A DNA stretch of 43,831 nt from Butyriboletus loyo. Taxonomy: Eukaryota > Basidiomycota > Agaricomycetes > Boletales > Boletaceae. The notes beneath the pieces were generated by a model. The model was not told the origin of the DNA and did not search any database. It was given only the letters and a program-made list of their open reading frames with translations. How positions within the stretch are numbered: the stretch's first letter is position 1; every line of letters begins with the position of its first letter. Made by a program: the position numbers and the translations under genes. The DNA is taken from assembly GCA_038093515.1 (NCBI GenBank), contig JBBPSI010000203.1, forward strand, positions 1 to 43,831, in the 5' to 3' direction. Positions 1-10,778 of this stretch are shown here, piece after piece.

Positions 1-322
1 TTTTTCTTCCAAAAACGTATCGATGCGCGGGGCCATCTTCTCCATATGCAAGAACTGAGAGCACTCGGTGCTTGCCTACAGAGAAGGGCGTCCCATTCGT
101 CTCACTGAATCATGTCTATACGATAACAGCACAAGCAAGGAGATCACCTGGAAATACATAGAGAATAAATGCATTGCTACAATCCAAGAACGTCCATCAA
201 TCGCTTCGCTGGGAGAGGTATCATGTCATCAAAGTATGTTGTCATGCAAAAGGACTCGAAGTGTGTGGTACAGAGGGGTGGTGTTGGCGGGCAGCAGAAA
301 GAGTGGAGGCGATGGGGTCATG
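1..322. other. left-edge flank, no gene seen
   Basis: This is the downstream flank of the methyltransferase on the minus strand. Short open frames exist on the plus strand, but none has a recognisable domain or a convincing exon chain. I see no RNA gene or repeat here. Confidence 0.4.
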
Positions 323-2622
323 TCAACAGCTCTTGGAACCTACGAAAGACCGGACGGAGCGACAGTATGTTTGTAGGTCGTCTTCGCTCGCATATCGTCT
401 CGCCTCCAGCATGGCATGATGTAACCGTTCCTCCTCCACGAGCTCAGCCTTCGACAGCGGCTCACGTGGAGGCACCGGCCACCCCAACTCGGCCAACGAA
501 CACCAGAGCGATACCCGCGCTTGCATATCTCTGCATTCTTTTCTCAGCATCCACAAGGTCAACACAGGGAACCTCAAACTCACCGCTTATACCGCTCAAG
601 TAGCACCTCAAACTTGGTCCTACTCTCCAACTCCTTCAGCTCAAGATCACTCTCCCATCCCAGCTCCCTCAGTTCGTTGGGTCGATTTCTCATCCTATCC
701 ACAAGTTCTTCCCACATCGATTCTTGACAAGCAAGCACACTCTGATAGCTCCAATAGAGTTGCATTGCAAGTGAACGCTCGTTCAACTTGTCAACCTCCT
801 GTAATGGCATGAAGAAACGGGAGGCGGAGCCACTGCCCATGGTGCTTTCAGCAGACGACCAGTCGATAACATACAGTGGTAACTTTGTGGTCTGTGTCGT
901 TTTAGGAGAAACCGGCGAGGGAGGTTCACCAGAATTACTCGTCAACTGTGTGTTCGCGTCCGAGATGGAATAGCTCCGATCAAACAGAGAGGACTTCTCT
1001 GTTGATTCGGAGTGGCTGGTTCGTCTTGAATCTGTCGAGGAGAAGAAAACAGAGCTAGGTTGGGGAGTCGGCATGTCGGATGAACCTGTTGGCTGGGAGC
1101 TTCCCTCAGGTTGAACTATGTCTCCGCTCATTAGCAACGCGTTGGCAGGTAGGGGTTGTGGGAGTGCAGGTAAGGGTGGAATCGCAGGCATACGGAAATG
1201 CAGGATGGGTGCAGAAATCACTTGTCGAAAATTGGATGTAAAGTGGATGGGAAGGATAGCTTCTGTCTGATTAATATACTAGTCACAGCAGAGGAGAACA
1301 GGTACCTACCAGTAGGTCGTAAATTGATAAACCGATTCTCAAATACACCATAATACAAACTTTCAAGGAGTACGTGGTCGTGTGGTAGTGGCCTCGAGTC
1401 GACCGGTGATTGCGGCGGCGTTGGTCCTCGGTGGCCATTAGGATGGTGGATCGAGTGGGACCGTTTATTGCGTGCTCGGAGAGGCGCTGTGAACCAACTT
1501 GGAAGGATAGGAAATATGATATCTGATCGAAGAGACTTATTGAACGTTATCAAGGGCGAGGAGCAGACATACCATGTTCAATCACCTCCACGACACCGCC
1601 AGGACTCAATACACGATTGACCTCCTATCGTTCGGCGAAATTCGTGAGCATCCATAATCTGCGGAATCATAGTACAACGCAACTTACTTCGAGTAACACG
1701 CCCCACTACAGATAGCGAGTGCGCACAGAAAAAATGCCATATCAGAAGGTGCTCCACAACACAAACGAATGCGAGAGTATGAGCTAATGGTGGGGGACAC
1801 TCACCTTGTTCTCAGGGACGCCCCTACCAAGATCTTGCATACGAACATGGTCGAACTCCTCGTCATCAAAGGGCAGTTTTGTCGTTAAGCTAAGATATTA
1901 TGGTATGTCAACAAGCTCCGACTGGTTCGATGTCTGCCCCGAGATGATACTCACAAGTTGCCATGCACCCAAGTTATACGGCTGGCGATCTCCAGTTCCA
2001 ATAGCGATAGGGGTACTTGCACATCGACAAGGTCAAATCCGATCTAAAGATAGCACATGAAAATGCACGGACACATTCCCGGGATAATCATACGTACGAA
2101 GTGGCAATCTGGCCATTCTTTTGCAGCCTCGAGGACCCACGTGCCACCCTAAAAAGAATAGATAGAGTTGTGAGCGTTCGGCGACATACGGGTCAGGTAA
2201 GGTGAAGACGGGAGGGAGACGTCTAGAATGAAAGCGACGACATACACCACATCCCAGATCAAGTGAGCGTCGTGGTGGGCCGTCCGTGAAGGAGGCAAAC
2301 GACACTGATTTCATCATGCGTATGAGGAAGCTGAGGTCTATGCTCTCGCTGCAACGCCACGGATGGAGAAGGACATGCTGAGCAAGTTGCTCGGCAACTG
2401 TGGTAGCAGGTTTACTCACAGCTCCAGAACCTGCCTGTCGTAGCTCAACGGATATGGAGCCTTTTCTGGGTCGAATGAATGGTGTCTGTGACCATGCTTG
2501 TTCAAGAAATCTTTGTTCCTGGGGAACACACGCCGAGCGCTCGGGATGGAGTCGACGGGGCGTGGAAGTGCTGCGACGGGCATGAAGGGGAGTGGGTAAA
2601 AGGGAAGAAATCCGATACTCAT
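323..2622 (-). CDS. SAM-dependent class I methyltransferase
   Basis: Predicted small-molecule or protein methyltransferase using S-adenosylmethionine; the substrate is unknown. The protein is assembled from about eight exons on the minus strand. The SAM-binding motif I reads LDLGCG, then after an intron GTWVLEAA (near 2270-2110). It is followed by an acidic strand (VGFDLVDVQ), a motif II-like segment (DEEFDHVRMQDLG near 1850) and the post-motif VLSPGGVVEVIEH near 1600. These are the marks of the Rossmann methyltransferase fold in the order usual for fungal 'methyltransferase type 11/25' proteins. The C-terminal half (580-1220) is Ser/Pro-rich and of low complexity, then a helical tail ends at the stop at 323. 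The start at 2622 is tentative; a second in-frame Met lies 12 codons further in. The join at 577 (GTGAGT to GCAG) restores the frame into the last exon. Confidence is high for the family and moderate for the ends. Confidence 0.8.
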
Positions 2623-2768
2623 ATCGGCTCAAACACCAAGATATGATATGAGAAAAAAAAGGGCTGTGGAAGCGATGGGCGTGGAACTAAGCGTCGCGAT
2701 GGTTTGATACAGCGACGACCGCCGAGATTCAAGACGATATTATTGACTAGCATGAAACAATTACACTG

Positions 2769-4103
2769 CTAATATCCCAAATTCGACCGAAACATGCCAA
2801 CCATCAGCCCCCGCGATTTCAACAACCTCGTCCAAAAGTCTCCTAGCGTAAATCCGCCAATGAACGGGAAGTAAGACATCCCGCCGTTCTGTCAGTCCGC
2901 GTGTTAGCATCTCGTACAGCACACACCAATGTCTGCTCACCCTCCCATTCGTGATGATGATCAGCTCGGCGCTGCCCTGATAGTTCACCAAGGCATCGCT
3001 CTTGCCCGCGAGCACATTCAAGACATTTTGGACAACCACACTGGCATGGGAGGCGACCTTGGCCGCCTGTTTCTGCTCGGGCCACTCGATTACATCGCCC
3101 GCCGCAAAGATGCGAGGGTAATTGACCAGTTGAAGGGTTGGTTTGATTTTGATGAAGCCAGACGCAGACAGCTCCGACGAGCCCAGGGAAGCGACGAACC
3201 CCGTGTTTGGAGAAGGACCACGAGCTGAGATCTGTATTGGTGCGAGGCTCAGCTGGACATAAAGTGAAAGAGTCGAAGAATGCGTACAACAAGGTCGGCG
3301 TCGGGTATCTCCGTTCCTTTGCGGGTGACAAGACCAACGCTGCCCTCCTCGGGAAAAGAGTCCACATACTCGTCGAAAAACAACTCGACGCCGCGGACAC
3401 GGAGACGGGTTGCGAGACCCTGACGGAGAGAATCCGGGTAGGTACCGTTGAGAAGCTGGCGGTCGCCATGAACGATGGTCACTTTCTTGCCCTGCGACAC
3501 GAATCAGAAGAGCGATGTGTGAGAAACAAGTGAGACGTACGGGGTATTCGTCTTTGAGTTCACCGGCCAGTTCTATAGGCACGAGTGAGCAAGGGAGCAA
3601 AGGTGGATGCACATGGCCGACTGACCGATACCGACCGCACCACCACCCGCGATGACGACGTGCTCGGCCTTGGCGAATTTGCTGCGCCAGGTATGGATAT
3701 GGGGCAATACTTCACTTTCGTACAGAGGAAGGTCGGTGGGCCCTTTCCATTTGGACCCCGAGGCAATGATGAGGATCTCGTATGGAATGCCTTCGCCGCT
3801 CTCTAGCACGATTTGCCCGCCAGACTGGGCGTCGGTGGGCTCGATGGACTTGACGATGCCGACCCTCGTCTCGCCGTTGCGTTTCTTGAAGAGCCTGTCA
3901 AGGGGAACAAGGGCGGTCTGTTCGAGCTTGGCAGCTTCGCTGACGATGAGACGCAGAGATGCAGGGCGGGGTATGGTATATGAATGGGGGCTGATGAGGA
4001 CGATATGGTACTCGGATGAGTCGAGCTTGGCGGAGAGACCGGTGGCGACGGCTATTCCTGCGTAGCCAGCGCCGACGACGACGACGGTTTTCTTGGAGGA
4101 CAT
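2769..4103 (-). CDS. AIF/FSP1-like FAD-dependent NAD(P)H oxidoreductase
   Basis: Pyridine nucleotide-disulfide oxidoreductase fold of the apoptosis-inducing factor/AMID/FSP1 type, predicted to move electrons from NAD(P)H through FAD to a quinone or similar acceptor. The N-terminus begins MSSKKTVVVVGAGYAGIA, a GxGxxG FAD-binding motif. A second dinucleotide-binding motif (VVIAGGGAVELAGEL) forms across an intron near 3620-3575. The FAD-contacting motif (YPRIFAAGDVIEW) lies near 3110-3070. The C-terminal exon reads GMSYFPFIGGFTLGDFW and ends LGY-stop at 2769, typical of fungal AIF-like proteins. No cysteine pair of the disulfide-reductase kind is visible. At least four short introns interrupt the gene. 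Its start lies 147 bp from the start of the divergent GTPase gene, so the two probably share a promoter. Membrane or lipid-droplet location is only an inference from the family. Confidence 0.87.
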
Positions 4104-4250
4104 TCTGGGGCAGTTGAAGTGTTCAAGGACGGGGACATTGCGAGGCTTTTAGCGAGACAAGCCTGACTGATTTCCTTTTTTTTTTGGACAAGCGTGGATA
4201 TCCACTGCTGACTGATTTCCATTCCGTCGGGATATCATCCACTCATCCAT

Positions 4251-6759
4251 ATGTCACCCATCTCAGGAAAACAACGAAAAGCCCAGCTCAAGCTCAAACG
4301 CGCAATCAAACGCGGAGATGCATCTCCGCCGTCGGACCAACGCAAGAAAAAAGTCCGTCCAAACACCCGACAGACACCCGACGCGCGGCTCGCGGCAGAC
4401 CAGGTCGCGAGGACACGCAACCTCCAGAGCCAGTTTGTCAAGCTCGACAAGAGCTTTCTCGCTGATACCAGAGCATTGGCTGCGTCCATCGTGCTCAGGA
4501 GACCCATCCCAAGCGACCTCGCAGTGCTCAGGCACGAATGGGTCACACCCACCCCGACAGGGTCCCAGCTGGTTCAGCTCGCCATGCCAAGACGGCCCAA
4601 GTGGAGGTACCAGATGTCCAAGGACGAGCTCGACGCGAACGAACAGGCTTACTTCCGCACCTGGCTCGCCCAACAGGATGCGATCGTCGAGCAATGGCAA
4701 CGTGCATTGAATGCCTCGCCATGCATTGATCAGACGATCCCCTCCGCTGATCTCGCGCACGATCGTGTCGACGATTCCGAGACTCACACAATGCCCCATC
4801 CACCCACCCACTTTGAAAGAAACATTGAGGTTTGGAGACAGTTGTAAGCTGATCCTCCCTGCTCACCTCTCAGAGACTGAGATAGCCACGCGATACATCC
4901 CTCCATCGGACATGAAACAGCTGGCGCGTCACAGAAATATCCCAGATCCTTCTTGTGTTGCTCGACTCCCGTTGTCCACCGTTACATCTCCCTGCTTCAC
5001 TCTCCGCACGCCTCAATATTCCTACCCCTTCGTCTCTGCAGGACGATCCCCGCTCGAAACAATCCTCAAAAACTAAATCTCCACGCATCATCATCGTCCT
5101 AACCAAAGTGGACATTTCAGGTCCTGCACGCACTGCGTCTTGGACGTCTTTTCTCAACGCCAACTGTCCCGACGTCCCAGTCGTCCCAGTCGAGGCGTAT
5201 GCACCGAAATCATCCCTCACAGTCGAGCAAGGACCCACTCGATACGAACCACATCTACCAGGTTCCTTTAGGGAAAGACTGGTCCATACACTCAGGGATG
5301 TACATGAACAACTACTCCAGCCTCCTCAGTGGGTGACGGCTCCACGAGCAGGGGAAAGCGAAGAAGAACGACTGCAGAGGATTGATCAATGGAGACCCAG
5401 AGTTAAGAGGGTCATCGACTGGGATGGTGTCCTCAAGGCCAAAGGGAAGCTGGTCGGGAAAGCTGTCGGTAGTGTGGCAGTGCCAAAGGGGCAAGACGTT
5501 AAACAGGAAACAGAAGAAGCCGGGGTTGACGAAGGAGATGATACCAAGGTTTCGGACAGCGAAGAGGAGCAATTGGGCGACGCCCACGAATGGAAAGAAC
5601 CCGAGTTTCTAACAGTTGGAGTTATTGGTATACGGTATCCCTCGTCTCATTGACGACTACTCACTTGATTTGTGCTTCCGCAGGTCAGCCAAACGTAGGG
5701 AAGTCATCTCTCTTGAATGCGATATTTGGAACGATACGAGTACGCGCATCGCGAACCCCTGGAAAGGTGTGTGATTTATCATTTATGCGCACCTAACCTG
5801 ATTGAACCACCTCTAGACAAAGCATTTCCAAACTCTCTTCTGGACCTCGGATGTCCGCCTTGTTGACTGCCCGGGACTCGTTATGCCTTCATTCGTGCCA
5901 ATGGATATCCAAGTATGTCTAGTTTCCTACATTTCCAGTGACACCGTATGCATATCCAAGAACAGGTCCTTTCAGGCGTCCTTCCTATCTCCCGGATCTC
6001 TGCGGTGCCCTTTTGCGTACACCAACTTGCTCGACTGCTTCCCTTGGAACAGATTTTAGGACTCACACATCCTTCATTGTCCACATCACCTGTATTTTCA
6101 ACGTCTGCCACGGTAACGGGTGACTCAATCCCTCAGTCCAACAAGTCTGCCTCGAAGGCGAAGTCTACCTCTAAACCTGCATCCACTGATGCAATTTCGG
6201 TCGAAGATAAGCGTACCTGGAGGCCAGGGCAGCGCCCGCTCGAACCGACCAAAGTCCAGTCCAGGACACCAAAATGGACCGCGAATGACATCATGACCGC
6301 CTACGCCGAGAAGAAAGGATGGGTCACTGCCAAGGCTGGGAGACCGGACATACATCGTGCTGGGAACGCAAGTGAGCATCTACCAGTTGGGATCGTGTTG
6401 ACAGCCTGATGTCTATTTGTACAGTATTGAGGTTGGTCGCAGAAGGAAAGATTCCGTGGGGATTCTGGCCTCCCGGCAGTTTGGTTTCGGGTGATGACGG
6501 TATATGGCTCAAGGACGGGGTGCAGCAACACGCATGGAACGGGCTTGAGATTGACGAAGACAGAGACGAGGAAGAGGGAAGTGAGGAACAGGACAGCGAG
6601 ATGGAAGAGTTGTCGAACGAAGAAGAGGACATTGGGGCTAGGATTAGGGTTGCATCGGGCGAACCAGACGATGAGGACGAGGACGAGGACGAGGAGGAAC
6701 CTGTTGTTCATAGAGGGAATCTTGGAAGATTTGAGGCACTGGGGATTGACGATCACTGA
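4251..6759 (+). CDS. GNL1: circularly permuted GTPase, GNL1 family
   Basis: Predicted GTP-binding protein of the YlqF/YawG (HSR1/MMR1) family, whose members act in ribosome assembly or nucleolar export. The GTPase motifs run in permuted order. G4 (VLTKVD, near 5105) comes first. G1 (GQPNVGKSSLLNAI, near 5685-5725) and G3 (DCPGL, near 5865) follow. The N-terminus is basic (SGKQRKAQLKLKRAIKRG), as expected for nucleolar entry, and RPKWRYQMSKDELD matches the GNL1 linker. Before G4, the segment WRVTEISQILLVLLDSRCP appears after an intron that begins at GTAAGC near 4845. The C-terminal domain has AYAEKKGWVTAKAGRPDIHR, then a very acidic Glu/Asp tail (6555-6700). At least five introns are needed. 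The stop is only 51 bp before the next start codon on the same strand. Confidence 0.9.
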
Positions 6760-6810
6760 ATAGACACCCAAACTTGTCCTTTTCTCCCTCTTGCACTCTT
6801 GCGAGAGGCG

Positions 6811-8402
6811 ATGTTGAACTCGTGGTTTGGTAGCGCGTCGAGTCGCCGTTCTCATCCCCGACGAACACGTCTCGACCCACCGCCAACCCTGGATGATGCC
6901 CAGTCCGGCCCCTCAGACGTCTCATCGGTCTCCCGGTCCACGGTCGGGTCCTTGCAAACACCAGGCAACCTGACCTCGGCGTCCGACGTACCACTCGACG
7001 AGGTCCATGCACATATCAACGACCCCAGTGTCTATGCACCCACTCCCAGCCTGATTCACAGCGCAGAAAAGGAGACAGGGACTCTCAGGACATCCGATGC
7101 ACCAACCACTCTGGACGCTACGACATACCAGCGTGACAGCGCTCAGACCACCAAGCGGGTCTCTGTGCCGGAACGCGTCGAAGGGACCCTGTTCACCTCC
7201 CAGGATGCCATCATCGCGCAAGTCTTTGGCAAGTCTGTCCCGCCTGTGACCGTTACCCCACCACCGCCCTCTAACGCGCCCCAACCGTCAGTGTCGCTGA
7301 CGACGTCCGACTCACTGCCTCCGCCTCCCTCGATGCAGTCCGCTCCCTTGCCCAGTGCGCAGCCGGGTCCCACATTGACGATCTACGACCCTTTTTCGGG
7401 TGCCAAGCTCGGTGAGCATACGCCCATATTGCCTTCCACGGCCACGCCGGGAGAGCTGTCTTCCGCCACTCCATTCCCTACCGCGGATGACCACAAACTA
7501 TGGTCAAGTCTTGAGCGCATTTTGGAACTTCAGGCTGAGATATCTGCTATGCACGCGGACATGGAGGGTGTTGGCGGAAGGGGTTCTGGGAACATCCACG
7601 CAGGTGGAATTGCGAGTGTCGGCGCGAGTGAAGTTGGTAACGCTGGACCCAGCAAGAGATCGAGAAGGGGTCAAACCTTGCCGATTGGTGACGAGGAGCC
7701 TGAGGAGCTTGAACCGGAGAGTGGTGCTACAGCAGGCACTGTCTCCGAGATTTCCACCGACCACTCTGATGGCAAGGACGATGACGATGAAGACGAAGAC
7801 GAAGACGATATCCACAGATATGACAAGAGGAGGCGAGATGAAGAGTTTGCCAGACTCGCCGAGCAATTTGCACAGCGCAAGGCGGCCATCGGTGGGATTA
7901 TGAACAAGGTTCGTACATGAATTCATCGCTCAATCTTGCCTCCTGACGATGACCTTTTCATCCGACCAAACAGCTCGATGACCTCTCGACGGCTCTGAAG
8001 ACATTCCATGCACTCCCTCCTCCACTCTTCGACCTTGGGATATCCCCCTCCCGCGCGGACACCATGTCGTCCGTGCCATCGAATGTTTCAGTGCCATCTT
8101 CTCCCCCTCCGTTCCATATCTATCCTGACCGGCCATCGTCTCCGTTTTCGTCCATCTCTTTATCTCAAGCCGCAATCTCGGCCACTCCTCCGACCGCACC
8201 CCTCTCTCCGCCTGTTCCGCCGGTATCGACTCTGGCGCCCCCGGTGTCATTGGAAGATCTGAGTGACCCACCTGGACTTAGATCTATAATCACTCCTGTC
8301 TTACCCCGGATGGCTTTGCCGACGATCATACCGGGGGCCCCACGTGTGGAGAGTCCGACTGATATGAACCCTGCACGACCTATCTTCCAAGGAGTGCATT
8401 GA
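6811..8402 (+). CDS. unrecognised Ser/Pro-rich protein with acidic stretch and coiled coil
   Basis: I do not recognise this protein. It starts MLNSWFGSASSRR and is rich in Ser, Thr and Pro through its first 220 residues, so most of it is probably disordered. A helical stretch (WSSLERILELQAEISAMHAD) lies near 7500-7565. A run of Asp/Glu (7775-7815, from GATGAC/GAAGAC repeats) precedes a charged helix (KRRRDEEFARLAEQFAQRK) near 7825-7890. One intron (about 7912-7972) joins NK to LDDLSTALKTFHALPPPLFDL. The tail is again Pro/Ser-rich and ends FQGVH. The helices around the intron look like the only conserved, structured part, perhaps a coiled-coil interaction module. The gene follows the GNL1-type GTPase on the same strand with almost no room for a promoter, so joint transcription is possible. 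Confidence 0.65.
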
Positions 8403-8681
8403 GCGGGTAAATGCTAGCGTCGCATGTTTGCAATGTCGGTTGTTTCTGCCCTTAATTCCACTTGGCATATCCACCGCCAATCGTACATCGATGATGCATT
8501 GAAATATAACAATGGATACGTATCAAAATTGCCCCGTACACAGGTGATGTGGAGTAGTCGATGATGATCAAAGAAACACGTTTGGATAAATATATCATAC
8601 GACTCTTGAAGCAGATCAGCGAAATAAACACATACTAAGATGCCAACAACAGAGCCAGCTCAACCCGTGGCAAACTCTCGC

Positions 8682-10326
8682 TCAAACTGACGCACCCAAA
8701 GTCTCCAGTGCAGCCTTCAACTCTTTGATCGCGTGCTGCGCATCTTCATAATCAAGCGCCGAAATTGCGAACCTACAATGCTTCTGTGCCTTTGCAATGA
8801 CTTTTGGCGTGATTTCTACCCCTCGTGGAGGTGGAGGGGGATATGGAGGTACGTGGATGGAGTCAATCGCAGGCTGCGGTGCGATCTGCATGGGGGGAGA
8901 TTGAGGCATCGAGAACGTTGGCACGGAGTGAGGGACGTGTGGTGGTGGAGGGGGTACGACAAACGAAGAACTATCTGCTCTCGGAGAACCAAACGTTGCT
9001 GAGCTAGCCGTCGGTGTATAAGATGGGGTTCCAGTGGGTACGAACCCCGGTGGAAGATCGGAAAGTAACAAGGGTGGTGAGCACGGGTTTTGAGCACGGA
9101 AAGGCGGGGACGGAGACTCGTGCCTGGGAGGTGAGGATGGACCTGGGTTGTCGAGGGAGAACTCCACCCTGCTCCGACTCCTGTTTGTATTGAGAGCAGT
9201 ATTCTCGACGGGGTCGTCATCGCCACTTGTGCCTTCCATCTCGGTGCTAACCCACGCGGTCTTGAGCTTGCTACTTCCGGCCTGAGCAGAGGCGCGCGTA
9301 AACGGGTCGACAACATGCTCGTGCCAGTTGTTCAGGCTATCCGAACTGCCACCAGCGCTATCCACACCTTCGAGTCCTGGTGTTCTGGCTAAATCAAACC
9401 CGGGTGTGGCGGTGGTGCTCCAGCGCCCAGGGCTGAGGGCCTCATTGTCATGTTTATCTGGGCCCGGGAGGATGGGGAGACGGTTCGCGCGGGCGATGTC
9501 TGCGGGAGGGAGGGCGGGTGGCGGCGATTGTCGTCTCGGGGAGCGAGAGGATGATCTGGTGGACGGAGATGGGTCCCGAGGGACGGGCTTTGGTGGTGTC
9601 GGGGGGTGCTGCTCCGACACAAATTGATCTGACGAAGGAAGAGAAGATGCCAGGTCAGGGTCTAGTTGAGACCCTGCAGGCCCAGGGGTTGGGCGTCTGC
9701 CTTCGCGGAAGGATTTGGCAATATCAGCTGCTTTCCATTTGGCATATCTCAACTTGCTCTCTATCTGTAAGGCAGTTAATGAATGTGGATGACGGTTTGG
9801 AGATGGGCCTACCGATTCAGAGACGTCAGTCTCTGGGAAAACTCGAAGGACTTCGAAGAAGTTGGCAGCTGCCAGGAACTTCTTCGCGGTAGACCTGTGG
9901 TAAGGCGCAAATGAGATGTTGACTCGCGGGACGGAGAACGAGAGTATACTTTGATGCCTTTCCAGCCCTGTCCTCGTCGTCTGACATCTTGAACACCCTC
10001 AAGGCAAAGTTTTCGACATAGGCCGCGCTAGCTGGCTCGATGTCGATGGCGTCATTTGGGCCGATCTCTTTCTTGAGGCGTTCGAGGGCATCGAGGAGGT
10101 TGAGAAGGAGATTGCGGGAATTAGGGTCTTGAGCTCTGACGGATATGCCAAGCTGCGCGGCATAATAAGCACCTGTGCGCGGCGGTCAGACGATGTGTGA
10201 GAGAGCGAGAAGGGACATACACCAGTACGCGACCACGGGTTCGCGTTCTACGAGTTCTTCGGCGCGCTGAAGAAATGGAGCGATGGAGTTGAGACTGGTG
10301 GAGACTGGGGGTAATCCGAGCGACAT
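8682..10326 (-). CDS. VTA1: Vta1/LIP5-like ESCRT-III/Vps4 cofactor
   Basis: Vta1 stimulates the AAA ATPase Vps4 and helps disassemble ESCRT-III during multivesicular body sorting. The N-terminal MIT-like module begins MSLGLPPVSTSLNSIAPFLQ, continues RAEELVEREPVVAYWC and, after an intron, AYYAAQLGIS. This is the diagnostic opening of the family. The exon ending at 9752 has KWKAADIAKSFREGRRPTPG, the usual end of the N-terminal domain. A Pro/Ser-rich linker of more than 200 residues follows, and the C-terminal dimerisation helices include AQKHCRFAISALDYEDAQHA, then IKELKAALETLG just before the stop at 8682. The linker is long compared with the yeast protein, as is common in basidiomycetes. The gene diverges from the arrestin-domain gene, which also concerns endosomal sorting. 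Confidence 0.92.
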
Positions 10327-10778
10327 TGTTGTATGAGGCATCGGACGATTGTGATGTGTTTATATACCAGCGGTCGGGAGGGCGGCCTGACTGGAATGAC
10401 GCCGCAGCTGGCAGGAGCGGAGCGGGGCTCGTGCTGGACACGAGGCAGGCGCTGTGTTGATCCGGTGATGGACCCATCGTCATCTTCAACCTTTCTCCCT
10501 TCCACTCCTTGACACACGAGGACTCCACAGGATGGCCCCGGCCTCGTGGTATGATGTTTCAGCCCGCTCCCAACTCCATTGATGCCATATTCTCTCCAGG
10601 AAAACCGTTTACCGATCCTTGTCCCTGGACTGGATCGAGATGACCACGGACCTCTCTCTCCTGACCGACGAACAGTCCACTTCCAAATGAACACCGTCGT
10701 GCGTCTGCTTCTTATTCTTGTCCCACAGCACATACCATCATCGTCGATCGTCCCCCAACGCGTAATCGTGATCAGCCA
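10327..10778. promoter_or_regulatory. divergent intergenic region between VTA1 and the arrestin gene
   Basis: This 452-bp gap must hold both promoters. On the plus strand it contains two short upstream open frames with ATG before the arrestin start: a 16-codon frame from 10639 (MTTDLSLLTDEQSTSK, stop) and a 43-codon frame from 10687. Either could be an upstream ORF in the arrestin 5' leader, or part of an unannotated first exon. I see no repeat or RNA gene. Confidence 0.4.

Noticed and set aside
2843..3469. 208-codon minus-strand frame, and the 283-codon frame at 2761-3612
   Set aside because: They lie on the AIF-like gene in wrong frames over long parts; the flavoprotein motifs and the true stop at 2769 come only from the spliced frame.
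4263..4811. 182-codon minus-strand frame
   Set aside because: Antisense to the first exon of the GNL1-type gene and without domain features.
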